Source: Aedes albopictus (lineage: Eukaryota; Arthropoda; Insecta; Diptera; Culicidae). Taken from it: a stretch of DNA of 64,000 nt. Made by a program: the position numbers and the translations under genes. Where the stretch lies: contig NC_085138.1 in assembly GCF_035046485.1 (NCBI RefSeq), forward strand, positions 270,859,694-270,923,693, in the 5' to 3' direction. Under the pieces are notes generated by a model. It saw nothing but the letters and a program-made list of their open reading frames with translations. It was not told where the DNA came from and did not search any database. This document shows positions 1 through 10,672 of this stretch, piece after piece (positions within the stretch are counted from its first letter, which is position 1; every line of letters begins with the position of its first letter).

Positions 1-949
1 TACAAGCATCATTAATTTTCCCCCCAATGCACCCACTTTGGCGATCGAGCGGAAGGGACGATAACTGGGCCATAAATTATTGAACATGTTTGAAATTGGA
101 AAATCCATTCAAGCAAAGATAAGACGCCTGAATCTTCTTTCAATTAATCTTCATTATTGCTAAAAGCTAGTGCTCGTTTTTGCTAATAATCAAACTATGC
201 ATAGTGGGGTAAGAGCAGTCCGGTCGGTCGGTCCACAGAAGAGCAGGTTCACCTGTGTGTGTGGGTTGGTTGGCAAACATCTTGCCAAAAGAAACAACCT
301 AGTCAAGCAGCTCCCTTAACTGGACCTTAGTCTCAATCTTTTCCGCAGTGTTCTTAAGGGACTTTTCTCGTACCTACACAACACCCATCTGCGCACACAA
401 TCTTGCACACATACATACCACACTTGCAGCACCGGATCGGAAGCATCATCTCGGCAGCCGGAGACTTTATCATAATTATCTATCAAGCAGGGGAAGAAGA
501 GTGCTGATGTTGGTTTATAGTTTATGCTAATCCTTTTCAGAGATTGTACTCCTGGAGAAAGCCCGGTTCAGATGCTGTTCGCCTTAGAAGGAAGCAAGGT
601 GACCGAATGTTTGCTGCACCCTTATCGTTTTGCAAGAAATTAAAACTCTTGATCTTTGCTACCGGTCGGTAAGACTAAACGATGGCCTAACAAAGTTGAG
701 AATGAGTTATGCTCCTTTAGAGGTAGCCAGTTGATTCTAATGGGGTTGTGTGCACAAACAGGTATTTAATGCTATGAGCAAGCTGTCAGCTTCCTCCGGT
801 AAATTTTAAATTCCAAACAGGAAGCTTCTTCTTTTTTGAATTTTATGTTCTGTATACGACATTTTTATCTGATTTACCACTCTTATGTTATTCTGTTATC
901 TGTTTTCTGTTATCTAATTATTTTTAATATTTTCAGTCCTTATTCTTCT
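1..949. other. No gene seen
   Basis: Mixed-composition sequence with no long reading frame, no inverted repeat and no recognisable repeat family. It may be unique flank or old decayed repeat. Confidence 0.5.
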
Positions 950-1062
950 TTTTCATTATGGCTCGACGTTCTCACTGGAACTTGGGCCTACCACTCTTTA
1001 AGTTAGTGTTCTTTGAGCACTTCCACAGTTATTAATTGAAGGGCTTTCTTTGCCTGCCATTG

Positions 1063-1745
1063 CACAATGAGAAAAAATAGGTATAAAACGCGAATAAATT
1101 CAATACCTCTGCTCGGAGTGGATGGATTCGAATGAAATTTTGACATAAACTGCATAAATCTCTACAGTTTCAAATAAAGAGTGTGTCGTTCGCCGCACGA
1201 TGCTGGAAATCCATGAATCGGCCCCGTTTTACCCCATTCTCTCTCTTTTTCACCTTTTGGAAAAATCTTGAAGTGCAAAAGTAATGCTTTCTTTAATTCG
1301 TGTTTGTGTAAAAAACGTAGTATTGAATGGAGCTGGTTTGGCTCACCGCACAGCCATAAAAATTTAAATATCTGCAAATAACCCCGATTTCCCCTATTTC
1401 TTTAAACATTCGCATGCATCTCCGTTCGGAGTGGAACGCAATCGATAGAAGCAGGACCAACTCTATGTCAAATTCCCGATACTATGGAAGTTTTTACACA
1501 AATACGAGTTAAATAAGGCATTTATTTTGCACACCAGTCGGGTTTTTTTCAAAATATGTGAGAAAAAGAGAGCGGGGTAAAACGGGCTCAATACACTGAT
1601 TTCCAGCATCGCGCGGCGTATGACACCCTCTTTATCTGAAACTGTAGAGATTTTTGCAATTTGTGTCAAAATTTCATTCGAATCCATCCACTCCGAGCAG
1701 AGATATTGAATTTATTCGCGTTTATACCTATTTTTTCCCACTGTG
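1063..1745. mobile_element. MITE with about 200-bp inverted repeats inside the SINE
   Basis: Left and right ends are inverted copies (about 1063-1265 and 1540-1745), beginning CACAATGAGAAAAAATAGG and, on the other strand, CACAGTGGGAAAAAATAGG. A 5-bp duplication CATTG flanks it (1058-1062 and 1746-1750). Taking out the element and one duplication rejoins the SINE body. There is no transposase, so it is non-autonomous. Confidence 0.75.
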
Positions 1746-1796
1746 CATTGCATGAATTTGTAAATTGTAAGGCAAGTACAATGATGAACTATGTCC

Positions 1797-1952
1797 ACTC
1801 AGACAACCAGTAATCGTATAAGATGTTGCATACGATGATAAAGTGGAGGCCATATACATGCATGATTACATTTAGGCGCATGTCAAATGTACGTATATCT
1901 CCTCCACTCTAACATCTTATTCTACACCCTATACGATCACTGGTTGACTGGG
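1797..1952. mobile_element. Small palindromic insertion in the SINE
   Basis: The ends CAACCAGTAATCGTATA and, in inverse, CAACCAGTGATCGTATA form an imperfect palindrome with a GTGGAGG-containing core on both arms. It separates two SINE segments that I recall as adjacent in Feilai. No clean target duplication could be defined. Confidence 0.5.
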
Positions 1953-2284
1953 CAGGGTGTTGAGAAAATTTTCCCGACCGGAACGGGAATCGAAACCGTC
2001 GTCTCTAGATTGGCGATCCATAACCTTAACCAATAGGCTAACTCCGTCCGTCTTCTCTTTATTTTACAACTGACTAATAGAATAGTCAGACAGATATTTA
2101 GCAAAACCAAAAATACACAGCTTTGAACAAAAACACGAAATAAACAAATCCGAATGCCACTTTTAATATAAAAATCAAGTATTGGCTTGATTTCTGCATT
2201 TTTCCTTCAAAATATAGATTGAAACCTTTCATTTGACACATTGGTTGTTTTCATAGGATTATTGGTTATTTTTATAAAAACTCG

Positions 2285-2515
2285 TTCTGTATTGGTTATT
2301 TTTATAAAAACTCATTTGAGTTGCATTATGAACATTATGCAACTCAAATGGGTTGCATTATGAAAAAATCATTGCATAAAACTTTGTATGGAACTCGTTG
2401 AAAAACTCGATGTTTTCAGCACTCTTCGTATTTATCCAACTCGGTTGGATAAATGTACGACTCGTGCTGAAAAAATCAACTTTTTGCAACTCGTTACATA
2501 AATAACTATTAACAA
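2285..2515 (-). repeat. Palindrome-rich interspersed repeat, copy A
   Basis: Contains the paired motifs GTTGGATAAAT and ATTTATCCAAC between two halves of a TCAGCAC/GTGCTGA palindrome, followed by alternating TTGCATTATG and CATAATGCAA blocks. Two more copies lie at 36813-37165 and 42593-43015 in the opposite orientation. It is non-coding and probably a MITE family; its ends are not defined. Confidence 0.65.
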
Positions 2516-2520
2516 CTCAA

Positions 2521-3254
2521 AAATTAAACGGAAAAAACTGTGAAAAGTGATCAATTTTACCAGAAATCACGATATCTGCCTCCGTTAGTGATCGAGCAAC
2601 TGTTAATGTTACACCTCCTCAACCATTTATCTCTCAGCACGGGTCGCAAGGCACCTTGTAACTCGCTAGCTCAAGGCATCGGGGATTGGATTCTACAGGG
2701 TCGTTTATGGACATTGCTATCACACCCATACGCAAGATCTGGATTATCAATCCGAGCAGGAGCAGATTACGCGAGAGCTCTGCTCACAGAGGACACAGAT
2801 ACGAAGGGCAGGCAAACCGGAGCTGAAAAGGGGGGGGGGTATCTATGCACACAATGATCCTCGAAGGAACGAGGCTTGAACGGTTCCTTTATGAACCCGG
2901 AAGACGACATGCAAAGAGAACTTGGTGAAAGGCCTAACTACTCTGGGAGGCTCTTTTCAATAATTAGCTACACTGAAGCTAGCTTTTACAATTTTATTTG
3001 TGACGTCACTATATAGGGTACAGGCATGCATGCAGGTAACAAACAATTGTCGTGGTCTGAAATAACGGCATCTTGGCCACCCGTGAGGTGGGGTTTGGCT
3101 ACACAGTACGAACAAAATCTGTAAATTTATGACGAACTGAATGTAACAAATTGACCTCCATCGTGTTCGATAGAAATTTATGTGTGGTCTTAAAATTACA
3201 CTGCTGATTGTTGAGAGAAAAGTGTTAATTAAGCACCGACTTCTCAGAGAAACT
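2521..3254. other. No gene recognised
   Basis: A 105-codon open frame (2540-2857, GTG start) covers part of this stretch, but its product matches nothing I know and ends in a G run. A homopolymer of ten G lies near 2830. It could be transposon debris. Confidence 0.3.
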
Positions 3255-3345
3255 TAAAAAAATCTTCATACGAGAATCGAACTCAGATCTTCCGAGTGAG
3301 AGTTCACGCCTAACCCCTCTTAGGCTGTCTCACCAAACTGAAGAG
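3255..3345 (-). mobile_element. Possible tRNA-like SINE head
   Basis: On the minus strand, GAGTTCGATTCTC resembles a T-arm/B box and follows a CAGCCTAAGAGGGG A-box-like block at tRNA-like spacing. The stems are imperfect, so it is not a functional tRNA. Confidence 0.3.
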
Positions 3346-4654
3346 AAGGCAATCGAAGATAAACATGTTCCACCATAAAGGAATAAACTGTTGCACCGCT
3401 TCGGCCACAGAGAGCGAGAGAGCAGTCTCCGCAGCGAGGCAGACGACTGAGCGTAGCTGTCCTCGTTTACGATACTGCATGTAAATTTCAAGCGAATATG
3501 TCTTAAAAAATGTAAACAGTACGCATGATTGGCTGATTACTGAGTGGACAGTATCATCTCTCGGTAAATGGCTGTAATTTTGTAGCTTCTGCTATAATTT
3601 TCAGTCGATGCTTAACTTACGTGCTGTTTAATTTTCATGATTTCTTTCTGTGTATGGTTGGCCGACTCGGCCTGAACTTGTTGAAGGAGGCTGGTTTGAC
3701 TTACGGTTGTACTGGAACATCCGAGCGGTACATGGAAGATGGCGATTGCTAGGAGATGCAGTTCGTGGTTGGGGATACAGTTCGAGGATTCACAATGGCG
3801 GACCGAGAACATCACAGCTGTAAACGGGCCAGCCGCCGGTCTACAGGATCACTCCGGCCATCTTGCTGCCGGAACACTGTTCTTTCGTCGAAGTTACAAC
3901 GCCACTGCTCACTCGTCCGGGAGGCACATCACCGGAATCACACTCGAGAAAAGGATAAAAGAAAAAGGCCCATTGATACGGACCATTTTCTACTAACTTT
4001 TCACTTGTTTGTTCATTTTTCGTTCTTATTTGTCGTTTTTCGTACTAGTTTGTTTCGTACTTTGTTCTTTTAACAAACTAACATTTTAACAATCACTCGT
4101 AACTACTATATATTTGTTATAACAATTTGTTATCAATTTTACGACTTCACCGACACTGATCCTCAATATTAGATAATTACACACGCGCGCACTACTAATT
4201 CTTTCGAGGATCACGGTACAAAGAGCATTTGCCCCCGTCCCGATTCCCTTTTTATCACGCAATTTTGCATAATGTTGCGTTGTAACGGCTATGCTCGCAT
4301 TTTGTTATGTTTTGGTTTGCCCACCCTGTTGTACATGTGGTGCCCTCTGTGAGTGAACACAACGACAACAGGGCTGTCCGGTCTTTTGCTCGAACTCAAA
4401 CTGCTCGAATTGTCTGTCACTTGGTAGGGTGTGAAGGTGGAACATGCACTCACTCGTGTTTTGCATCAAGTGAGTGTGTACGTTCCTAGTATTGTAGGGG
4501 AAAAGGGGGAGAAATGGACTTGCGGTGGAGCCAGCAAGTAATTATTGAAACCGAACGGTTACAACCTTTGATTGCGGATTCCTGTTTGATGGAGAGTACA
4601 GGTGGTCCGTATAAGTGTTATGCTAATCTGGAAGACTACAGCTATTATGTTAAT
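3346..4654. other. No gene recognised
   Basis: Short overlapping frames of 60-105 codons occur between 3612 and 4489 on both strands without a recognisable domain. The stretch at 3680-3960 is richer in GC and could be LTR or 5-prime UTR debris from a retroelement, but no paired LTR is visible. Confidence 0.3.
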
Positions 4655-4770
4655 ATCCTTAATTAAGAGGTCGTCCATAAATGGCGTAGCTTTTTGGGGG
4701 GAGGGGGGTGTTTGTGATTTTGTGACGAAGTGTGACGATAGGAGGGTAGAGGTTCATGATATGCTACGTA
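4655..4770. repeat. G-run palindromic repeat, copy 1
   Basis: Starts with GTCCATAAATGGCGTAGC, has a run of G, TGTGACGAAGTGTGACGATA, and then an AT stretch. It belongs to the same family as 8830-8990 and 9345-9465. Each copy pairs a CGTCA/ACGTAG-type motif with a G or C homopolymer core. Confidence 0.55.
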
Positions 4771-5149
4771 GCTTTCTACTATGCTTAATATTTTTTTTTC
4801 TACTTGAATACTTAAATCATTATCCAGTAAACAAAAATATATATATTGCATGATCTGTTTTTTTTTTCATCACATTAATGTAAATAACAAATAATGAACA
4901 TAAATGCCGGCTTCCTTTCATAAGATATGCAGCTATCGGATGAACAACTGTATCTGAGAAAATGTTTTTGAAGTCCTGCGTAAAGAATAATGAATAATGA
5001 AAGAATAATGTGTATGAAAATCAATTTCGCTCAAATGCCTTCAACGATCAATAGTTTGCTGCTTGCTATGGGGCACTGCACGCTGCCAAGGCTCCAAAGG
5101 ATTTTTTTTTTTTAAGTTTTGGCATTATGGCATTATTCCAGGAGTGCCT

Positions 5150-6380
5150 TATATAGTTTCTACAAAATTCCCATAAAAATTTCTTGAGGAGCTCCTCTAG
5201 CAACTTCGTAAGGAACTTCTCATGATGTTCTTTATAGGTTTCCCCAACAGGAGAAGGATAACATTTTCACAGGAATTCCTACTGGGAATCCCAGAAATAG
5301 TTTATGAAAATATCCAAAAAGGATTTGGAGGCATCTCAAAAGGAATCCCTCAAGGAACTTCTAGAAGAATTTCAGAAGAAGCTCCTGGAGGAATCTTGAA
5401 AGGAAATCATGGAGAAATTCCAATAGAAATCCCGAGAGTAGATTCTGGAGCATTCCTAGATGGAACTTTTAAAGAAATCTTGAATAAACTCCTGGAAGAA
5501 TCTCAGAAGGAGCTATTTGTAGAGTCTAAGAAGGAACTCGTGGTGTGATTTCTAAATAAATTACGGAAGAAATTATTAAAGGAATCCAGGAAAAAAATTC
5601 TTAAGGAATCCCGAAAATAACTTTTGGGGAATCCCGGACACTATCCAGATAGAACTCCTAGTGAAACCTTAAAAAGAAAATCTTGAAGAAATTCCAAAAT
5701 CATCCTGGAGGAGTCCCGGAAAAAAAAATCCTGGATAAATCCTAGAAGAAAGTCTTCGAGGAATCCCAGAAGAAACTCCCAGAAGAATCCAGGAATGAAT
5801 TGCTGAAGGAATCCGAAAAAGAACTCCTGGAGAAATTCCAGATGCAACTCCTGGAGGGGTTTTGAAAAAATGCCGGAGGGGTTTCCTACAGAGATCTCAG
5901 AATGATTATCTGAGTGAAGGAAACCAAGAAGGAACTCCTGGAATCCCGACAGGGACTTCTTCAGGAAACCCAGAAAAAAGTTTTCTCAAAAGAAATTCCG
6001 TTTGAAATCCCTGAAGAGATGTTCGAAGAATCTGCTGGTGAAACAGAGGAGAAGAAAACTTTGAAAGAACTCCCGAAAGAAACCATGGAAACCATAGAAC
6101 AACCTTAGAAAAACAAAACTCCCGGAGAAATCCCAGAAGGAACTATTAGTGGAATCGAAGAAGGAACTCCGGAAAGAGTTCTTGGAGGGATCTCTCAAGA
6201 AACCCCTGAAGGAACACAAAAAGAAGGAAATCTCAACCGGAATCCCAATGAAAATTCTTGGAGAAACCCCAGAAGGAAGTGCTGGAGGAATTAAAAAGGG
6301 AGGAGTTCTCAAAAATGGGAATCCCAGAAAAAAACTCCTTGAGGAATTCCAAAATGAACTGCTAAAAGAATTTTAGAAGA
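5150..6380. repeat. Degenerate GAATTCC array, region 1
   Basis: About 1.2 kb in which variants of GGAACTCCTGGAG and GGAATCCCAGAAG recur every 12-30 bp without strict periodicity. The plus strand is A/G-rich, so several frames stay open and read as Glu/Leu/Lys-rich shadows. These are not genes. Related arrays lie at 24430-25125, 31018-31150, 50600-52173 and 53099-53590, with T-rich relatives inside 25560-30420. Confidence 0.8.
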
Positions 6381-6690
6381 AACTCCTTCAGGGTCCTTCA
6401 AATGTTACGGTAAATTTAATTCAAACAAAACCAAATTGATATTCTTAACAGATTTATCAGTGAGCAAACTAATATCTTCAAAAGAGCTTCTAGGCCAATA
6501 TGGTACTGAACTGTATTGGGAGCATCAACTTCCTGTTCTTCGGCATTAAGCAGAACGATGGGTGCTTTATTGAGTCATTAACTTTGGTAATATTCTCCTC
6601 TGGTTGTACCTATGGTTGGCGATCTGAACCTGGCAGTCGGTATGTATTTTTTTCTTTCTGTATTAACGAGATATTTATTTAGCCCGTTTT
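6381..6690. other. No gene recognised
   Basis: Short AT-rich stretch after the GAATTCC array. It carries one 60-codon open frame (6500-6682) without a recognisable domain. Confidence 0.4.
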
Positions 6691-6694
6691 CATC

Positions 6695-6785
6695 TCGGTA
6701 CCGACACTTTACTTGGGATTCGATCCCAGGGCCTCGGCGTGATAGTCAGGTGATTTAACAATCACACCAGATCCGCTCCACACAG
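6695..6785 (-). mobile_element. tRNA-like SINE head
   Basis: On the minus strand it contains GGGATCGAATCCC, a self-complementary T-arm with a B-box core. It is preceded by a tRNA-sized segment starting GGAGCGGATCTGGTGTGATT and followed by an A/T-rich tail. It looks like a tRNA-derived SINE or tRNA pseudogene; other cloverleaf stems are not convincing. Confidence 0.4.
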
Positions 6786-6839
6786 TCGACAATGTTTTCT
6801 AGCTATTTTTGTCTTTCTCGTATACTAAGTGTACTGGAA

Positions 6840-7145
6840 AGGCTATATGTTCACTCCAAAAATGACTTTTTGATAAAAGGCCCGGAGAGCCGAGTCACAT
6901 ACACCAATCGACTCAGCTCGACGAATTGAGTTGATGTCTGTGTGTGTGTATGTGTGTGTGTATGTGTGTGTACAAATAAACTCACATCACTTTTTGGCAG
7001 TAAACCTCAACCGATTTTAATGACCGATGGTTCATTCGACGCGGAATCTGGTCCTATTGTTTCTCATTGAAAATGGTTCGGATCGGTTCAGCCGTTCCGG
7101 AGTTATGGCCATTTAGGTGTTCCGGACCGGTACCCCTGTAAGGGG
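6840..7145. repeat. Dispersed repeat with GT microsatellite, leading into a satellite
   Basis: A GT-rich microsatellite with interspersed TATG lies at 6936-6972, followed by sequence containing GGTTCAGCCGTTCCGGAG. I associate this block with a high-copy Aedes repeat that often precedes the satellite found at 7146. No coding potential. Confidence 0.5.
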
Positions 7146-8295
7146 TCAGACATTAAAATGCAACAAACCCATGCATGCGACACATCAAACCACGGCATTT
7201 TCGTTTATCTGATGAACGGTAAACAGGAAAATAGTCTCAAACCATATCTGAAACGGTAGTATTCCGAAACCGGTTCTGGGTATCCCGCCGGATGTGACCA
7301 AATATAAAATTGAATATAACCCATTCATGCGATATATCAAGCAGCGGCATTTTCGGTAACCTGATGAACAGTTAGCAGGAAAATAGTGTCAGACCATATC
7401 TGAACCGGTAGTGTTCCGGATCCGGTTCCGGCGGGGGTTCCGTGGCCAAATATAAAAGTAAACCAAACCCAAGCATGCGACACATCAAATCACGGCTTTT
7501 CCAATAACCTGATGGCCGGTTATTAAGGAATTAGGCTCAGACCACATTGGGGACTGCCGGTTGTATTCCGGAACCAAACCCATGCATACGACACAGTCTT
7601 GTGCATTATCACCATCATAACACAAAAAATCCGCAACATCAACATTGCCCTTCTTCCTTCATCAACGCCACAGCCGACCGTCTCTATGTTGCTATCGAAC
7701 ACATTCGAGACGAACGCATTGATACGGTGGCTGCCGCCGCCACGCTCTTTCTCTGCAAATCTCTTGAGTAGCCGAACGCTTCTTAACCGTCGTTCCGACG
7801 CAGAGCTATGTCACTCACTGCTGGGTGACTCTCGTCTGAAAATGCCAGGATGAGGGTCAATTTGTTAAGTAGTATTGCATGGCGCAGAAAACACAAACAT
7901 AGCACGCCCTATAAATAGAATGCAAAGCGTAGAACAAAAACTCGCTTCGGTGTTTCATCGTGTGGTTCGAAAACAAGAGACAATCGCTGCTGTTGGATGT
8001 GGTTGACTCTGCATTGAACGAGGGTTGGCTTGAGTGGCTTTTGCGTGAATCGATTATGTTTTGATGGACTGCGTTTGTCGTATGAAGTGATGGTTAGAAC
8101 GAGTGTCATTCGACATTGACCCTCCTGAAACTGCACAACCCTGATACGACACATTAAATCGCGGCTTTTTTTTATAACCTAATGAAAGGTTAGCAAGAAA
8201 CTAGTCTCCGACCATATCTGAACCGGTAGTGTTCCGGATGTACCGTCGAAAGTGTCCGAGTATAATAGTGAACCAAGCCCATGCACAACTGGCAA
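7146..8295. repeat. Tandem satellite of about 148-bp units
   Basis: Four diverged units begin near 7150, 7302, 7448 and 8145. Shared landmarks are AACCCATGCATGCGACACAT, a TAACCTGATGAA block, GGTTAGCAGGAAAATAG, GACCATATCTGAACCGG and TAGTGTTCCGGAT. The third unit is split by the element at 7594-8143. Confidence 0.75.
7594..8143. mobile_element. hAT-type MITE in the satellite
   Basis: The ends CAGTCTTGTGCA and, inverted, CAGGGTTGTGCA match at 10 of 12 positions. The direct repeat ATACGACA (7586-7593 and 8144-8151) is an 8-bp target duplication, as hAT elements make. There is no transposase. The 60-84 codon frames inside are unremarkable. Confidence 0.75.
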
Positions 8296-8829
8296 TAACT
8301 TGAAAACCTATTCATTGATTCCTTGTACAATTTCGATTGCTTTGGTCAATCACGGAGTAGCAACTACGAATTGTGCGGTCATCTATGCTCATGCTTAAAC
8401 TGGCTATAACTTGAAAATGGTCAATCTTATCACAGCTTTTAACCCTCATTTGAAAGATTATTAAATTTTCTATCCAAAAAAGATCTTTGAATCTATTGGT
8501 TTAGTTAAAAAACTTAGTTTTCTAAAGCAAATAATCTCAAAAGTATTGTTTTTTATTTGTTTTTGTAAATTATCTTTGAAAAATGCGTAATAAATTTGAA
8601 TTTTTTCCTAGGCAAATATGTGGCCCCTATTCTATTCTACAATTCCTTCTTTGACATCAAAGGTCTAGCTTCTCTCGTGTTCTTGTAATTCCGAATTTAA
8701 CATCGTATTTCAGATCATGAATTTGCAACTGTTTAAAATTTTCATATATGCAAGAGAACAAAATCATGACCAAAGCAATCTAATCAAATCACACCATTTC
8801 AAATTCCTGTGGTGTTAATATGGGGTGAT
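8296..8829. other. No gene seen
   Basis: AT-rich, with short phrases such as AACTTGAAAA repeated. No frames or structure of note. Confidence 0.5.
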
Positions 8830-8990
8830 ACACAAATTATGTCACGCTAAAATCGACCTGTTTTCACCCCCCCCCCCCCCCCTACGTCACACTTTTTGTA
8901 TGGGACTTCAATATTTTTGGTAAGACCCGTCACGTTCTGCAAAACCCCCCTCCCCCTAAAAGCGTGACGTAATTTGTGTACGGCCCCTAA
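8830..8990. repeat. G/C-run palindromic repeat, copy 2
   Basis: Runs from ACACAAATTATGTCACGC through a homopolymer of about 17 C to CGTGACGTAATTTGTGTACG, so the ends are inverted copies. Same family as 4655-4770. Confidence 0.65.
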
Positions 8991-9344
8991 AGTAGGATGG
9001 ATCAACGTGTTATGGAAAAATTACAATTTGATCGCATCAACACTAAATAAAGTTTTTTTCCCAATCTCCTTTTGCGTCTAAAATTACTGTGCAGAATTTG
9101 AGTTCATAAGAAGGTCAAATTTTCATGAATCGTATTAAGCGTATAAGTGTTCTCAGGATTGGCTAATATCGACGTAAAGATCATGAGTACATATTCGAGA
9201 AAGGCACTATCACCACTAGGTGGATCAATCTGGGTTTTTTTCATAATATTCGCAAACATACAAGTAAAAATTGAAATCAGAACTAAGTTTCGAGTTTTTT
9301 CGATTTACTTGCTTTTTGACATGAACATTTTGTTGTGTGGGGTT

Positions 9345-9465
9345 GTTTAACAAGCTACGTCATTTATAAGGGGGGTATCCAAATTTGTGACGAAATGCTA
9401 CGAGGGGGAGGAGGGTATTAAAAATTGCTAAAAAAAAGCTACGTCATTTATGGAAGCCCCCTTAA
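9345..9465. repeat. G-run palindromic repeat, copy 3
   Basis: Carries AAGCTACGTCATTTATAAGG at one end and AAGCTACGTCATTTATGGAA at the other, with TGTGACGAAATGCTACGAGG and G runs between. Same family as the copies at 4655 and 8830. Confidence 0.6.
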
Positions 9466-10053
9466 TAATTATAAAGTGAAGGTATTGGTGGTTTTATAGG
9501 ATATTAATAAATTTCATTTGTGATTCATATTTTCTGAGCCATTAAACTTAGTTACACTTCTTTATGCAGTGGGTAGCCCATCAAATGAAAATGAAACAAA
9601 TGCATTACAATCGTGCAGCAAACAAATTCATTCGCTCCGCTCCATTAAATTAAAACTTCCACAACACATTAATTAACTACCATATAATTTGGTTCGGAAA
9701 ACAACCCTCGTCCGGGGTTGGATAGTTCTACATCACACCAAAAACACTCCTGCAGTGCTTCGTGCATCCGAGCATCCCCACCACCATAATTGCACAGATG
9801 CATTTCACACGTAAAAATAGTACCCATTTCCAGAGTTGCATGTATAACACACATGCAAAACACACCACATCTTTGGCATTCCCTCGCTTTATTGTGTTTG
9901 ACGCGAAGTCCTACAATGAAGCGAAACTGAGCTGTAGAATGCAAAGCGGAACCATCAGCTGGATGGTGAAAATTGTAGTTTCACCCGAAAAAAAAATCAG
10001 TAAACAGAAAAAAGAAAGCGATGCAAACAAGCACTAAATAGCATTGAAATATA
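9466..10053. other. Low-repeat stretch without a recognised gene
   Basis: One of the few stretches with no obvious transposon signature. Overlapping 91-codon frames on both strands at 9669-10037 show no recognisable domain. Confidence 0.4.
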
Positions 10054-10310
10054 TTACACCACATCTAACTTTTGCTTATACAGCTGGTTCATTATGGGAG
10101 TAGCAGCTCGCTTCACAGAACAACGTGCCGCGCCACCGGACGGAAGCGGAAGGAGTTGACTGCCTCTGGAGAATCTTCGAACTCTGACGGCACCTCCTCC
10201 ATTTGGAAGCTTTTGGGCGAGGTAAGGCGGCACACCATTCGCCATTACACACTCGGTCCCATCCTCGCAGTCGCAGCCCATGGCTCTGGCAGGGCACAGA
10301 GGTATAGGTA
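10054..10310 (-). CDS. Possible terminal exon of an unknown host gene
   Basis: GC content rises sharply here compared with its surroundings. On the minus strand a candidate acceptor TTTCACTTCAG (near 10305) is followed by two open frames. One reads through GCDCEDGTECVM to a stop after QKLDVV at 10054. The other is Cys-rich, with VCNGEWC, and stops at 10076. The first has a Cys-x-Cys cluster and basic sites (RVRR, VKR) as seen in secreted peptide precursors, but no start, signal peptide or family could be identified. It may be a real last exon or just a GC-rich island. Confidence 0.2.
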
Positions 10311-10672
10311 GGTAACTGAAGTGAAAACACATAAACAAAACAGTTCGAGCGAACGGCTGAGGAAAACGAATGGAGTGCATTAATGCACATTTCCTGTAAT
10401 ATAGCAAATTGATCCTCGTGAGTATTCTCCTTCCATCCTATACTTGCCGACAGAGTTTTCCCCCCTTTAGTTCCGTGAATGAACGGAACATGGTATCACA
10501 CTCTCATGGCGAAAGCTTATTGCTCACCCCGTAGCGACTCGTAAGATGAAGTTTTCGGATGAGTGAACTATGCAAAAAAAAATTGGAAGGAAGCGTGATT
10601 ATTGGAACATGGTTTTTGGAAGTGCGAAAAAAGCGGAACAGGTTTTATTAGACGCAATACTGTAACCCAATA
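10311..10672. other. No gene recognised
   Basis: Mixed sequence between the possible exon and the transposon at 10673. A candidate upstream exon for the 10054-10310 frame was not found. Confidence 0.35.

Larger units (their letters stand above)
950..2057 (-). mobile_element. Feilai-like tRNA-derived SINE, split by two insertions
   Basis: Read on the minus strand from about 2057, the sequence has a tRNA-like head. An A-box-like TAGCCTATTGG lies near 2040 and a B-box-like GGTTTCGATTCCC near 2005, as expected for an internal Pol III promoter. The body then runs to a tail near 950 that includes CAATTAATAACTGTGGAAG and AGAACACTAA, which I associate with the Feilai SINE of Aedes. Two palindromic insertions (about 1800-1950 and 1063-1745) interrupt it. 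The family name is from memory; the tRNA-like head and the interruptions are visible in the sequence. Confidence 0.6.

Noticed and set aside
1162..1687. Two minus-strand frames of 71 and 74 codons
   Set aside because: They lie wholly in the inverted arms of a MITE and mirror each other's sequence.
2540..2857. 105-codon frame
   Set aside because: GTG start, no domain, ends in a G homopolymer; too weak to call a gene.
6695..6785. Possible functional tRNA gene on the minus strand
   Set aside because: The T-arm is good, but the acceptor, D and anticodon stems do not form a proper cloverleaf; a SINE head or pseudogene is more likely.
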